NCBI RefSeq assembly: GCF_036880985.1 | Contig: NZ_JBAJNO010000008.1 | Location: 2,047,500-2,111,499 of the forward strand | Source of the DNA: Limibacter armeniacum | Lineage (GTDB): Bacteria > Bacteroidota > Bacteroidia > Cytophagales > Flammeovirgaceae | DNA: 64,000 nt | Direction: 5' to 3' | Shown here: in pieces, positions 51,092 through 60,785 of the stretch | Layout: every line of letters starts with the position of its first letter | Numbering within the stretch: position 1 is the stretch's first letter | Notes under the pieces: model-generated | Databases searched by the model: none | What the model was told of the DNA's origin: nothing | The model's input: the letters and a program-made list of their open reading frames with translations, nothing else | Position numbers and translations under genes: made by a program

Positions 51092-52633
51092 CTATAACCA
51101 ATTCAATGAATTCATTAGATAAACAAGTATAAATGTCAGGATAAGCCCCATCATACCAACCAATACACCTGTTCGGATCAGGTCTTTGGTTTGGATGACA
51201 CCAGTGGCATGGGCCAAGGCATTAGGAGGCGTACTGATAGGTAACGCCATACCCAAAGAGGACGCAAATGTTACGCAGACCATAATGGCTTTCAGCCCTC
51301 CATAAGGAATCAGGCTTTCCATTGAAATGGCCAGAGCTACCACAATTGGCATCAGTAGGTTGGCAGTCGCTGTATTGGACATAAAGTTTGCCATGACAAT
51401 ACTCAGCACTGCCGCTGATAGGATAACTACATATGGTGAGAAAGATGCAAATGGGATAGAGGCAACGGCGGCACTTGCCAACCCGCTTTTTTCCAACGCC
51501 ATACCAATGGCAATGCCGCCTGTTACTAACCACAGTACATCCCAACTTATTCTTTTCAAGTCGTCTTTTGTGATGATATTGGTAAGGGTAAATACCGCTA
51601 CAGGAATAATGGCAACTACATAGGCATTCATTCCGTGCAACCCTCCCAATAACCATAGTAGGATAGTCACAACAAAAGTGACATATACGGTAATGGCCTT
51701 TGGAGATTTGTCAAAAGCCCCTTTAATATTGATGGTGATCTCTTCTTTCTTGCATGGGTAAAACTTCTGAAGAATGAACCAAGAAGCCAAAAGAATGATC
51801 ATGACAAATGGTACTGCAAAAGCCATCCAGTGACCAAAGCTGATCGCATTTTCACCTGTGAGGTACTTCATGGCGATGGCGTTTGGAGGAGTCCCGATGG
51901 GCGTTCCTATTCCCCCCGTATTGGCAGCGATTGGAATTGCCAAGACAAAACCCAATCTACCTTTTTCTTTTGCAGGCAAGCTAGCCAACACAGGGGTTAG
52001 GATTGCAAGCATCATAACGGTTGTTGCCGTATTGCTCATAAACATTGAGAAAAGAGCGGTTATGAGCATCAGTCCCAACATCACATGGGAAGGTTTTTTG
52101 CCAAATGGTTTTAGCAGCACCCTTGCAAGGTTCTGATCCAGTTGGTATTTGGTTGCAGCCATTGCCAAAAAGAAACCGCCAAGGAATAGCATGATGATCG
52201 GTGAAGCAAACGTGCTGAGTATATCTTTATAGGGCAGAAGCGCTCCGAAAATAGGGCCTTCATCCATTTTCATAAAAATGAGGGCTTTGTCAGATGTCAG
52301 CATCAGCAACATGGTGACAATCAGTACTGAAGTAGCGTAAATAGGAACTGGTTCCAAAATCCAAAGAAGAGTTGCCATCACAAAGATCGCCAGTACCCTT
52401 TGCTGGATAATTGTCATGCCTTCAATCGGGATATACCCTTGAGGGATTAACAGTACGAGAATTGGAATTAACACACATGCCGCTATTTTAAGCCAAAGAG
52501 CAAGCTGAGGGTTACTGTCAGGGTCAAGCAGAAGTCGTTTGGTGGTCCTGCCAGAAACTTCCGAATATTGCTCTTCTTTTAGCGTAGTAGCGGTCATACT
52601 TTTGCTTTTAAAAGTTTGACCAATGCTGTTCAT
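51092..52633 (-). CDS. DASS-family anion/sodium symporter (SLC13)
   Basis: A 513-residue divalent anion:sodium symporter. Both SNT motifs that form the sodium/carboxylate site are present (FMSNTATTVMM about residue 200, and FMSNTATANLLM about 420), with GGIGTPIGTPPNAIAMK and ALPISTPPNALAHATG. About eleven to twelve membrane helices. It probably imports C4-dicarboxylates or other divalent anions; the exact substrate cannot be read. The N-terminal 40 residues are polar, and MTATTLKEEQ at residue 13 is another possible start. A promoter was not found. Confidence 0.92.
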   Translation of the reverse strand: MNSIGQTFKSKSMTATTLKEEQYSEVSGRTTKRLLLDPDSNPQLALWLKIAACVLIPILVLLIPQGYIPIEGMTIIQQRVLAIFVMATLLWILEPVPIYATSVLIVTMLLMLTSDKALIFMKMDEGPIFGALLPYKDILSTFASPIIMLFLGGFFLAMAATKYQLDQNLARVLLKPFGKKPSHVMLGLMLITALFSMFMSNTATTVMMLAILTPVLASLPAKEKGRLGFVLAIPIAANTGGIGTPIGTPPNAIAMKYLTGENAISFGHWMAFAVPFVMIILLASWFILQKFYPCKKEEITINIKGAFDKSPKAITVYVTFVVTILLWLLGGLHGMNAYVVAIIPVAVFTLTNIITKDDLKRISWDVLWLVTGGIAIGMALEKSGLASAAVASIPFASFSPYVVILSAAVLSIVMANFMSNTATANLLMPIVVALAISMESLIPYGGLKAIMVCVTFASSLGMALPISTPPNALAHATGVIQTKDLIRTGVLVGMMGLILTFILVYLMNSLNWL

Positions 52634-53181
52634 AAATAGGTGGTGGTTTTTGTTGTTCGTTTAATTATCTGTAGCTAAATAAGTATTACTTAAAAAACTT
52701 TTTAGTGAGGATGGTCACCATTTTTAAATGAATGTTATTTGAAACCCAGTTTTGGAGAGAGGATAGAAGGCAGGTACTGAAACTTTTGATATTTGTTATG
52801 TGTTTGCAACAAACATGTAATCAGTGAGATTGGTTAAATTAGTATAAAGGTGGTGATGTATTCTGTGTTAGTCAGGGATTGGAGTGGTAGTGGATTATTT
52901 TTGGGTTTGGATTGAAAAGGTTTAGCAACTTCTTTTTGTATTACGGTTGTTTCCATAATCCAATAAATGGAACTTCTACTGTCATACCTGCATCCTATAA
53001 AAGGAATAAATTGTATTTATCTTTAATAAGTAATATTTTTGCCACTTCGAATCGTTTAACGGGAAAAAATTGAAAGCAGATAAAACCCACGTATAAAAAT
53101 TGGAAAGCAAACATCTGGTTTTTATATATGCCTGTTTAGTAGGAACTTTATCTCTTTCAGCATCCAAAATATAAGAAATAC
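52634..53181. other. Gene-free divergent region between the DASS gene and ffh
   Basis: About 550 bp without a supported gene. It holds a 15-bp palindrome at 52801-52815 (TGTTTG-CAA-CAAACA) and the ffh promoter at 53034-53041. No SRP RNA is seen. Confidence 0.65.
53034..53041 (+). promoter_or_regulatory. -7 element for ffh
   Basis: TATTTTTG (exact TAnnTTTG) with TTG at 53011-53013, a 20-bp spacer. It implies a leader of about 135 nt. Confidence 0.6.
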
Positions 53182-54537
53182 ATGTTTGATAATTTAAGTC
53201 AACAGTTAGACCGTGCGGTCAAAAACCTTAAAGGTGAAGGACGCATCAGCGAAATCAACGTAGCGACAACGGTAAAAGAAATCCGTAAAGCCCTGTTGAA
53301 TGCCGACGTTAACTTTAAGGTAGCTAAAGAAATTACCAATGATATTAAGGAAGAGGCACTAGGTCAGAAAGTACTGACTGCCGTTTCACCAGGTCAGTTG
53401 TTCATTAAGATTGTAAGTGACAAACTTACAGAACTGATGGGTAGTACGGTTGTTCCTTTTAACCCAACAGGTAACCCTGCCGTTGTGCTTATTTCAGGTC
53501 TTCAAGGTTCAGGTAAAACGACCTTTACGGGTAAGTTGGGTCTGAAAATGAAGAAGGCTGGCAAGCAGGTGCTTTTGGTTGCAGGTGACGTTTATCGTCC
53601 TGCTGCGATTGACCAGCTGGAGACTTTGGGTGAGCAAACTGGTGTTGAAGTTTACACTGAAAGAGAAAACAAAAACCCAGTTGAAATTGCGCAAAACGCA
53701 ATTGAATATGCAAAGAAAAACGGCAAAAGTCTGGTGATCGTCGATACTGCGGGTCGTTTGGCAGTAGACGAGCAGATGATGAAAGAGATCGAGGCAGTAA
53801 AAGCAGCGGTCAAACCGTCAGAAACACTTTTTGTTGTTGACTCGATGACTGGTCAGGATGCTGTAAATACAGCGAAGACCTTTAACGAGCGTCTTGACTT
53901 TGACGGTGTTGTACTGACAAAGCTGGATGGTGATACACGTGGTGGTGCTGCCCTTTCTATCAGAAGGGTTGTAGAGAAACCAATCAAGTTTATCTCAACA
54001 GGTGAGAAACTGGAGAATACACTTGACGAGTTCCACCCTGATCGTATGGCTCAGCGTATTCTAGGCATGGGTGACGTTGTTTCCCTGGTAGAAAGAGCGC
54101 AACAGGCTTACGATGAGGAAGAAGCAAAACGCCTGAACAAAAAACTGAGAAAGAACCAGTTTGACTTCAATGATTTGCTTTCTCAAATTCAGCACATCAA
54201 GAAAATGGGTGATATCAAGGACTTGATTGCGATGGTTCCTGGTATGGGTAAAATGCTGAAGGATACAGAAATTGATGAAAACGCATTCAAACCAGTTGAG
54301 GCAATCATTTCATCGATGACTCCTGAGGAGCGTACAAAACCTGAGATCATGTCTACTTCAAGAAAGCAGCGTATCGCTAAGGGTTCAGGTACTTCAATCC
54401 AGCAGGTAAATAACCTGATCAAGCAGTTTGAAGAAATGCGTAAGACCATGAAGAAAATCAACCGTATGTCTGGTGGTGTACCAGGTATGAAAGGTGGTAA
54501 GAAAGGTGGTCTTAAAGGAAGACTGATGGGTAGATAA
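53182..54537 (+). CDS. ffh: Signal recognition particle protein Ffh
   Basis: Ffh is the SRP54 GTPase that brings nascent membrane proteins to FtsY. N domain (1-85), G domain with GLQGSGKTTFTGKL, AGDVYRPAAIDQL, DTAGRLAVDEQMM and TKLDGDTRGGAAL, and the Met-rich M domain (about 325-450) ending in GGLKGRLMGR. Length 451 is normal. Expressed alone with its own promoter and terminator. Confidence 0.97.
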   Translation: MFDNLSQQLDRAVKNLKGEGRISEINVATTVKEIRKALLNADVNFKVAKEITNDIKEEALGQKVLTAVSPGQLFIKIVSDKLTELMGSTVVPFNPTGNPAVVLISGLQGSGKTTFTGKLGLKMKKAGKQVLLVAGDVYRPAAIDQLETLGEQTGVEVYTERENKNPVEIAQNAIEYAKKNGKSLVIVDTAGRLAVDEQMMKEIEAVKAAVKPSETLFVVDSMTGQDAVNTAKTFNERLDFDGVVLTKLDGDTRGGAALSIRRVVEKPIKFISTGEKLENTLDEFHPDRMAQRILGMGDVVSLVERAQQAYDEEEAKRLNKKLRKNQFDFNDLLSQIQHIKKMGDIKDLIAMVPGMGKMLKDTEIDENAFKPVEAIISSMTPEERTKPEIMSTSRKQRIAKGSGTSIQQVNNLIKQFEEMRKTMKKINRMSGGVPGMKGGKKGGLKGRLMGR

Positions 54538-54563
54538 TCTATCGTTTTTAAGATATAAGATCG

Positions 54564-54600
54564 AAAGCAGCATACATTAAAAACGTATGCTGCTTTTTTA
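54564..54600 (+). terminator. Bidirectional terminator, ffh / sugar porter gene
   Basis: 12-bp stem (AAAGCAGCATAC / GTATGCTGCTTT), 9-nt loop and T-runs, between convergent genes. Confidence 0.88.
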
Positions 54601-54611
54601 TGTCATGATTT

Positions 54612-55949
54612 TTAGTTGTCGATTCCTAGTTCCTGTTCTATTTCTTCTAAAGACTTTCCTTTTGTTTCTGGAACCATTGTTTTGGTGAAAACCCAAGCGA
54701 GCACACTAAAAATACCAAACAACCCGAAGGTAACAGCCCCTCCAAGGTTAGAGAGCATCCATGGGAAAAACTGAACCAATATAAAAGTGCAAACCCAGCT
54801 GATGGCAGTTGAGACAGACATGGCAGCGCCTCGAATGTTATTAGGGTAAATCTCAGAAGTGACAATCCACATAACAGGAGCCCAAGAAGCGGCAAAGAAT
54901 GCAATGTACCCCAGTAGTGAAATCAAGACACCGATTCCTTGTGAGTCAACCGTAAAGGAATAAGTCAGGTAGAACAAGAAAACGCTCATTCCGGCAGCTC
55001 CATACAAAAGCAGGACTTTTCTGCCAGCCCTATCTATTACCCAAAGTGCCACCAAGGTAAAAAGAAAGTTTACTACTCCAACCAATATTGACTGGAGCAA
55101 AGCAGTATCTCCACCAACTCCTGACTGCTGAAATATGACAGGAGCGTAGGAGATAACCGCATTGATACCGGTAACCTGTTGGAAGGTGGCGAGCAGTATT
55201 CCAATTCCAATTACCTTTCCCATTCCTCCCTTAAAAAGAGAGGATAGTGAGGTTTGCTGTACGGACTCAGACTGTACACCTTTGACGGAAGCCATTACTT
55301 CAAGGGCATAAATTCTGCCACCCATCTTTTCAAGTATAACAGCGGCTTTCTTTTCCTTTTTGGCATTGATAAGCCATCTAGGACTTTCGGGTAGGAAGAA
55401 TATTAGTAGGAATAAAAACAATAAGGCAAAAGGGAGGGGCTGACCCAACATAATCCGCCAATTGTTTTCCAAAGGTGAGGCAGCATAATCAATAATGTAG
55501 GCAAGTAATATACCGATGACGATCCCGAGTTGATTGAGTGTACCCAAAGTACCTCTTACTTTGGCTGGTGATACTTCACTGATGTAAGTAGGGACCACCA
55601 CTGATACAGTACCAACCCCAATTCCTCCCAATATTCTGGCAAATGCCAATACCCACATGGAGTTAGCGATATAACAGCCAATCGCTGAGATTGAAAATAA
55701 AATAGCTGCATAGATAAATGTGGCTTTTCTTCCTCTTTTGTCACTTAAGGAGCCTGCTGTAAAAGCCCCTATCATGCAACCGATAATCATGGCACTTACA
55801 ACAATTCCGATTTGAAAATCGGATAAGGTAAATGCAGCCTGCACAAGGGAAACGGCTCCTGATACTGCAGCCATATTAATCCCAAACAGTAAGCTGCCGA
55901 TTACAACAATTCCGATAGCCCTGTAGAGATATCCGCTTACTTCCTTCAT
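54612..55949 (-). CDS. Sugar porter family MFS transporter
   Basis: A 445-residue, twelve-helix proton-coupled sugar transporter. Family motifs are GSLSDKRGRKAT (loop 2-3), GIGVGTVSVVVPTYISEVSPAKVRG (helix 4-5), PESPRWLI (loop 6-7), QQVTGINAV and PETKGKSLEEIEQE (C-terminus). As the last gene of the GH32 operon it probably brings fructose or a related sugar across the inner membrane. The fructokinase gene lies 66 bp upstream, so transport and phosphorylation are linked. Confidence 0.92.
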   Translation of the reverse strand: MKEVSGYLYRAIGIVVIGSLLFGINMAAVSGAVSLVQAAFTLSDFQIGIVVSAMIIGCMIGAFTAGSLSDKRGRKATFIYAAILFSISAIGCYIANSMWVLAFARILGGIGVGTVSVVVPTYISEVSPAKVRGTLGTLNQLGIVIGILLAYIIDYAASPLENNWRIMLGQPLPFALLFLFLLIFFLPESPRWLINAKKEKKAAVILEKMGGRIYALEVMASVKGVQSESVQQTSLSSLFKGGMGKVIGIGILLATFQQVTGINAVISYAPVIFQQSGVGGDTALLQSILVGVVNFLFTLVALWVIDRAGRKVLLLYGAAGMSVFLFYLTYSFTVDSQGIGVLISLLGYIAFFAASWAPVMWIVTSEIYPNNIRGAAMSVSTAISWVCTFILVQFFPWMLSNLGGAVTFGLFGIFSVLAWVFTKTMVPETKGKSLEEIEQELGIDN

Positions 55950-56015
55950 ATCATCGTTTATTTTTCTTTGAGAAGATTCTATAATTGATGAATAGGTATT
56001 TTAAAGGTCAGTTTC

Positions 56016-56888
56016 TCAATATTTGAGATGCTCTGGAAGTTTTGGCATGGCGCCATGTTGGGTACAAACAAAAGCAGAAACATCTACCGCTTTCTGATGG
56101 ATTTCTTGTAAAGGTTTATTCATTAGCAGCCCAATTATTAAGGCGGCAGTAAATGAGTCTCCAGCACCAATGGTATCTGCTACTTCTACTTTTGGGGTTG
56201 GAAGCTCAGAGACATCACTGTCATTGATCAGAATGCTGCCATTTTCCCCTTTGGTAAAAGCGACCAGCTCAAGGTCAAAGTGCCTGATCAGTTTAGGTAA
56301 TACAAATTCATCAGAGACTTCCCATCCCATTTCATAAGCCAGAATAGGTAATTCCTCTTCATTGATTTTCAGAATGTCAGCATGGCGTAAAGCATTTTTC
56401 AACACTTCTTTTGTATAAAAATCCAACCTTAAATTGATGTCAAATACTTTTATACAGTTTTCTTTGGAGGCCTCCAGTATGGATATGATCGTTTTTCTGG
56501 AGTCAGCAAACCTTTGCGCCAAAGAGCCAAAGCAGATGGCATCAGCTTCTTTAGCAACTTCCATTACTTTTTCTGTGGCAGGAATGTGATCCCAAGCCAC
56601 ATTCTCATGGATGGTGTAGGTCGGGATTCCCTTTGGGGTTACTTCTACATCCACAGTACCTGTAGGGTAATCTGTGATGCTGATCAGGCTGTTCAAGCCT
56701 CTTTCATGTATTTGGTGGAGTATTTCTTTTCCTAGATTGTCTTTACCAACTGCACTGATTACATATGCTTCAGCTCCTAATTGCATTGCATGGTAGGCAA
56801 AGTTGGCAGGAGCACCTCCAAGTTGTTTACCTGAAGGAAGCATGTCCCAAATAATTTCTCCTAGTCCAATTATTTTAAATGGTTTCAT
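56016..56888 (-). CDS. Fructokinase-like carbohydrate kinase (PfkB family)
   Basis: A 290-residue PfkB/ribokinase-family sugar kinase. Motif 1 is QLGGAPANFAYHAMQLGA; motif 2 is ADTIGAGDSFTAALI with the catalytic Asp of GAGD. Its place between a GH32 fructosidase and a sugar porter strongly suggests fructose as substrate, giving fructose 6-phosphate. Length and both substrate-loop regions are normal for fructokinases. Confidence 0.9.
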   Translation of the reverse strand: MKPFKIIGLGEIIWDMLPSGKQLGGAPANFAYHAMQLGAEAYVISAVGKDNLGKEILHQIHERGLNSLISITDYPTGTVDVEVTPKGIPTYTIHENVAWDHIPATEKVMEVAKEADAICFGSLAQRFADSRKTIISILEASKENCIKVFDINLRLDFYTKEVLKNALRHADILKINEEELPILAYEMGWEVSDEFVLPKLIRHFDLELVAFTKGENGSILINDSDVSELPTPKVEVADTIGAGDSFTAALIIGLLMNKPLQEIHQKAVDVSAFVCTQHGAMPKLPEHLKY

Positions 56889-56909
56889 CTGGTGGCGCTT
56901 AGATTTTAA

Positions 56910-58505
56910 TTATTGCCAAATGGAAGTAAGATTCCAGCGTTCGAGTGTATCTATGACAGCCTTGCTGTCTGCCGAAATAAGTAATTTGTTATAAGGTTTG
57001 TCAGGGAATATAAGGTTTGTCACTTGCAGTTGTCCTTTGTTGATAAAGATTTCCATTGAAGCCTTGTCTACAAAAAGGTGAAGGTCGATTTGTTTCTGGT
57101 CAAGTGGAGGCAGCGGTCCTTTGACAATGGCAGGGAAATGGCTTTCAAAAGCCACATTTCCGGACCTGGTTCGGTCAATGACCAATTCATTTGTTTCTGT
57201 ATTAATCAGAATGGTGACTTGTTCGCCTTCTCGGTTAGAAAGTTTTACTTCCAACTTTTTGGACATGTTGAGGCTTATATTGGCTTTGAGTTCAAACTGG
57301 TTATTGGTGCCATCCAGTATGTCAAGCTCCACGGGAGGATCACTCACTTCAATATTAGATTGTACAGCATGGTCTTCCCTTAGTGTTTTAAGTTCCTCTA
57401 CAGGAGTGCCTGTCAGGAGGTAACCGTCTGTCGTTTTTACAAGTCCTAAAGATCGAGGTAGTGTCATGGCACTCCTCCAGGTTTTGGTGGGTACAGCCTG
57501 ACCATATTCCCAGTTGCTCATCCAGCCAAGGAAGAGCCTTCTGCCATCTTCTTCAGGGATATTGGACCATGTGACTCCTGCATAGTTATCCTTTCCCCAG
57601 TCAAGCCAAACAGCACTGTCCAGCGGGTATTCAAGGTTAAATTGTTTTCCGTCAAAGTCTCCAACAAAGTATTGTGTAGCAGAGCCACCGTTTGGTCCTC
57701 CAGGGTTGATACTGACCAGCAAAACCCATTTGTCTTTGTCATCCACTTTAAGGGTAAATAGGTCAGGACATTCCCAAACACCGCCATGAGCCCCCTTGTC
57801 TTTTCCGAATTCACTTTCCTTCTTCCACATTTTCAGGTCAGGAGAGGAGTAGAACTCGATATGGTCCTTTACCGCCAAAGACATAATCCATTTCTTGCTG
57901 GGTGCGTGCCACATGACTTTTGGGTCTCTGAAGTCGGGTATTCCTGAACTTTCCAGTACAGGGTTCTTGTCATACTTATTCCATGTCTCGCCATTGTCAT
58001 TGCTGAAAGCGATGCCTTGTGATTGTACATCACGCGCATTTTCAGAGGCTTTTTTGGGGTTGTGGTAAGTGAATATAGCGACAAGGGCAGGGTCTCCTTT
58101 TTTTCCAAAACCACTACTGAATTGTTCGTCTACTACGGCACTTCCGGAAAAGATATAGCCCATTGTGTCGGGGTAGATCGCAATGGGGAGGTTTTCCCAA
58201 TAGACCATATCTGAACTGACTGCATGTCCCCAGTGCATAGGTCCCCAGACTGTACTGTCTGGGTAGTACTGGTAAAACAGGTGATACATGCCTTTATAAA
58301 AAACCATTCCGTTCGGGTCATTCATCCAGTTGGCAGGTGGAGAGAAATGATATTGGGGTCTGAAAGGCTCCTGATAAGGCTCAAATTGGGGTTCATCGGT
58401 TCCTGTCTGTATTTCCTGTTTCTTTTGTTCAGGAACACTGCAGGCTATCATAAAAAGCAATGATACCAAAAATGCTCTGTTCCAATATGAGTGGGAAGTC
58501 ATCAT
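56910..58505 (-). CDS. GH32 fructan/sucrose hydrolase lipoprotein
   Basis: A 531-residue GH32 enzyme, exported as a lipoprotein (Cys22 in FMIACSVP). The nucleophile is D63 in NWMNDPNGM; FRDPKV carries the transition-state Asp, and WECPDLF the acid/base Glu. The C-terminal 150 residues form the beta-sandwich. It cuts beta-fructosides such as levan, inulin or sucrose at the cell surface or periplasm. It is the first gene of a minus-strand operon with fructokinase (21 bp) and sugar porter; no SusC/SusD pair is present. Confidence 0.94.
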   Translation of the reverse strand: MMTSHSYWNRAFLVSLLFMIACSVPEQKKQEIQTGTDEPQFEPYQEPFRPQYHFSPPANWMNDPNGMVFYKGMYHLFYQYYPDSTVWGPMHWGHAVSSDMVYWENLPIAIYPDTMGYIFSGSAVVDEQFSSGFGKKGDPALVAIFTYHNPKKASENARDVQSQGIAFSNDNGETWNKYDKNPVLESSGIPDFRDPKVMWHAPSKKWIMSLAVKDHIEFYSSPDLKMWKKESEFGKDKGAHGGVWECPDLFTLKVDDKDKWVLLVSINPGGPNGGSATQYFVGDFDGKQFNLEYPLDSAVWLDWGKDNYAGVTWSNIPEEDGRRLFLGWMSNWEYGQAVPTKTWRSAMTLPRSLGLVKTTDGYLLTGTPVEELKTLREDHAVQSNIEVSDPPVELDILDGTNNQFELKANISLNMSKKLEVKLSNREGEQVTILINTETNELVIDRTRSGNVAFESHFPAIVKGPLPPLDQKQIDLHLFVDKASMEIFINKGQLQVTNLIFPDKPYNKLLISADSKAVIDTLERWNLTSIWQ

Positions 58506-58788
58506 GTGTGCTTGGTAATTAGTCGAGTGAAAACAGGACTTAATATATAATTATTTTGCAATGTTTTTTAATGTCAGAACAACAATACCTGTTAGGCAGT
58601 TCCGCGCTTTATTTTAAGAAAACAAAGCATTTGCACAGTGTTATTTTTGTCCGTTAGCCAAGTGATTCCTTTGCCATCTATTTTAGATTTCTGATTTGTA
58701 TGAGTGTCAAAAAATGGATGTAGGAAAATTTGATCGATTATATATATTGCACTTTTTCAAAATAAATCTGGGAAAGACCTGTATCTGT

Positions 58789-59424
58789 ATGAGCGAACTT
58801 TTTTCATTCGGACTTTTGTGTTTTACTTCATTTTTTACGCTGATTAACCCTTTGGGGACAATGCCGATTTTTGTAACCATGACTTCGGAGCTTGATCAGC
58901 AAGAAAGGGTCGCTACAGCCAAGCGAGCCAGCATAGTTTCTTTCTTCACTATCTTGGCATTTGCTTTTTCAGGGCAGCTTCTATTCAATTTCTTTGGGAT
59001 TTCAGTAAACAGCTTTCGGGTTGTTGGTGGTATTATCTTTTTCCTGATGGGAATGGACATGCTTCAGGCGAGACTGAACAAGGTAAAGGTGAAGGAGTCT
59101 GAAGTGAAAACTTATGTACGGGATATTTCCATTACACCATTGGCAATTCCAATGATTTGTGGTCCGGGAGCTATTACCAATGCTATTGTTCTGATGGAGG
59201 ACGCAGAGACTTTAGAACAAAAAGTAACCCTGATTGTTGCTATTTTGTTGGTCATGGTACTGACGTATTCAATTCTTTACAGTGCGTCAAAGATTATCAG
59301 ATTTTTGGGTGAAACCGGAAACAATGTCATGATGCGACTGATGGGATTGATTGTGATGGTCATTGCGGTGGAGTTTTTCTTCAGTGGACTAACACCAATT
59401 ATCCACCAAATGATGGCTAAATAA
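58789..59424 (+). CDS. MarC family integral membrane protein
   Basis: A 211-residue, six-helix MarC (UPF0056) protein: SFFTLINPLGTMPIFVTMT, RVVGGIIFFLMGMDMLQA, ITPLAIPMICGPGAITNAIV, ETGNNVMMRLMGLIVM. Once linked to multiple antibiotic resistance, but that link was not upheld and the function is unknown. The open frame reaches a TTG at 58696, but the ATG at 58789 (MSELFSFGLL) gives the normal N-terminus. Confidence 0.9.
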   Translation: MSELFSFGLLCFTSFFTLINPLGTMPIFVTMTSELDQQERVATAKRASIVSFFTILAFAFSGQLLFNFFGISVNSFRVVGGIIFFLMGMDMLQARLNKVKVKESEVKTYVRDISITPLAIPMICGPGAITNAIVLMEDAETLEQKVTLIVAILLVMVLTYSILYSASKIIRFLGETGNNVMMRLMGLIVMVIAVEFFFSGLTPIIHQMMAK

Positions 59425-59457
59425 ACCAATATTTGTACCTGCTAATTTGAGATAGCG

Positions 59458-60060
59458 ATGAATAAAGAATTTTGGGATGAAAGGTTTGCCAGTCAGGAAT
59501 ATGCTTATGGTAAACAAGGTAGTCAGTTTGTAAAGTCACAGTTGGAACAACTCAAACCGGGAAAACTGTTGCTACCTGCTGAAGGGGAAGGACGCAATGC
59601 CGTTACTTCCGCTTTACAGGGATGGGAGGTGACAGCCTTTGATATCAGTGAAGAGGGTAGAAGAAAGGCGATGCTTTTGGCAGATGATGCAGGTGTTCAG
59701 ATAGAATATGAGCTGAAAGGCTTTGATACATTTGAAGCTGAAGCGGAAAGTTTTGACGCTGTTGCATTGGTTTATGCGCATACCTTTCCTGAAGTCAGAA
59801 ATGCGTATCACCGAAAGCTAATCGGTTTTTTGAAACCTGGTGGAACGTTGATTTTGGAAGGATTTTCCAAAGAGCAGTTTGGGAAGCCTTCAGGTGGACC
59901 AAAAGTGCTGGAGATGCTTTTTGATGAGGAAATGCTGATGTCTGATTTTGGTGACTTGCTAACAGATATTCGTATAGAGAAAGTGTCACAATTATTGGAT
60001 GAAGGTACATACCATCAAGGGGAGGCATCCTTGATTAGGTTGGTAGGCAAGAAACGATAA
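59458..60060 (+). CDS. SAM-dependent methyltransferase (class I, TehB-like)
   Basis: A 200-residue class I methyltransferase beginning FWDERFASQEYAYGKQGSQF, as in TehB/thiopurine-type small methyltransferases. The SAM-binding region is LLLPAEGEGRNAV with the acidic end of strand 2 in VTAFDIS. The motif 4 region is ALVYAHTFPE. The substrate is unknown. It follows marC by 33 bp, probably in the same unit, and ends in a terminator. Confidence 0.85.
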   Translation: MNKEFWDERFASQEYAYGKQGSQFVKSQLEQLKPGKLLLPAEGEGRNAVTSALQGWEVTAFDISEEGRRKAMLLADDAGVQIEYELKGFDTFEAEAESFDAVALVYAHTFPEVRNAYHRKLIGFLKPGGTLILEGFSKEQFGKPSGGPKVLEMLFDEEMLMSDFGDLLTDIRIEKVSQLLDEGTYHQGEASLIRLVGKKR

Positions 60061-60069
60061 TATATAACT

Positions 60070-60112
60070 AAGCCAAGAGAAGTGCGGCAAAACGGACTTC
60101 TCTTGGCTTTTG
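60070..60112 (+). terminator. Bidirectional terminator, methyltransferase / DinB gene
   Basis: 14-bp stem (AAGCCAAGAGAAGT / ACTTCTCTTGGCTT), 12-nt loop and a T-rich tail on the plus strand. Confidence 0.85.
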
Positions 60113-60115
60113 CTT

Positions 60116-60583
60116 TTATACAGTTTTGGTTAGTGCCCTTCTCAGCGCAAGCAGGTAACCGAAATGCATGCCTTCGTGTATGTTATTGAAAACAACTGCC
60201 TCTTCAATATTGGAAATGGTATTGCCAAAACTGGTTGATATTTCATTATACTCTCCAAAAAGTCCATTTCTGAAGTCTTCCTCCAATAGGCTTGGAGTCT
60301 GTGTTAGCCTTTTTCTGATAAAGGTAACTTCCTCTTCCGGAACAAGTGCTTCTGGCTTGGTTCCTTTTCTAAATTGGTTGATAATCTCATCACTGATACG
60401 ACATGGAACTCCTGCGTTTTTGTAACAAAGCAGCTGCTGTGTCACCAAAATATGCCCCATATGCCATATAATATTGTTGTTGAAGCCTTCAGGAACCTCG
60501 TTGAGTTCCTCTAGGGTAAACTGTTCAGTAAAGCGAAGCAGGTTTTGGCGTGATTGTCTCAGCAGTTTGAATTGGTAATCCAT
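60116..60583 (-). CDS. DinB family protein
   Basis: A 155-residue DinB-like four-helix-bundle protein. Putative metal-binding His residues are in IWHMGHILVTQQLL and in NNIHEGMHFGYLLALRR. Family members include thiol-dependent transferases and hydrolases, many with unknown substrates. It is the last gene of the TPR-xseA-xseB operon, 13 bp after xseB. Confidence 0.85.
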   Translation of the reverse strand: MDYQFKLLRQSRQNLLRFTEQFTLEELNEVPEGFNNNIIWHMGHILVTQQLLCYKNAGVPCRISDEIINQFRKGTKPEALVPEEEVTFIRKRLTQTPSLLEEDFRNGLFGEYNEISTSFGNTISNIEEAVVFNNIHEGMHFGYLLALRRALTKTV

Positions 60584-60596
60584 GTGTTGTGTGAGT

Positions 60597-60785
60597 TTAA
60601 TTTTCCAATGCTTTATTTATTTCATCCTCAGCTGAACGAAGTTTGGTGCGACAATAGAGCAGCAGCTCATTCGCTCGTTTGATCTTGTCAGCAATTTGGT
60701 CAATGGGAATTTCGTTTTTTTCCAGTAATTGCTGAATGTTTTTCAATTCTTTTAAAGCGTCTTCGTAGGTTATTTTTTCTTCCAT
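60597..60785 (-). CDS. xseB: Exodeoxyribonuclease VII small subunit
   Basis: XseB is the helical small subunit that binds XseA. The 62-residue protein has the family pattern MEEKITYEDALKELKNIQQLLEKNEIPIDQIADKIKRANELL followed by CRTKL. It overlaps the end of xseA by 16 bp, so the two are translationally coupled. Confidence 0.95.
   Translation of the reverse strand: MEEKITYEDALKELKNIQQLLEKNEIPIDQIADKIKRANELLLYCRTKLRSAEDEINKALEN

Noticed and set aside
52982-53167. Minus-strand open frame of 61 codons upstream of ffh
   Set aside because: It overlaps the ffh promoter and leader, and shows no family features.
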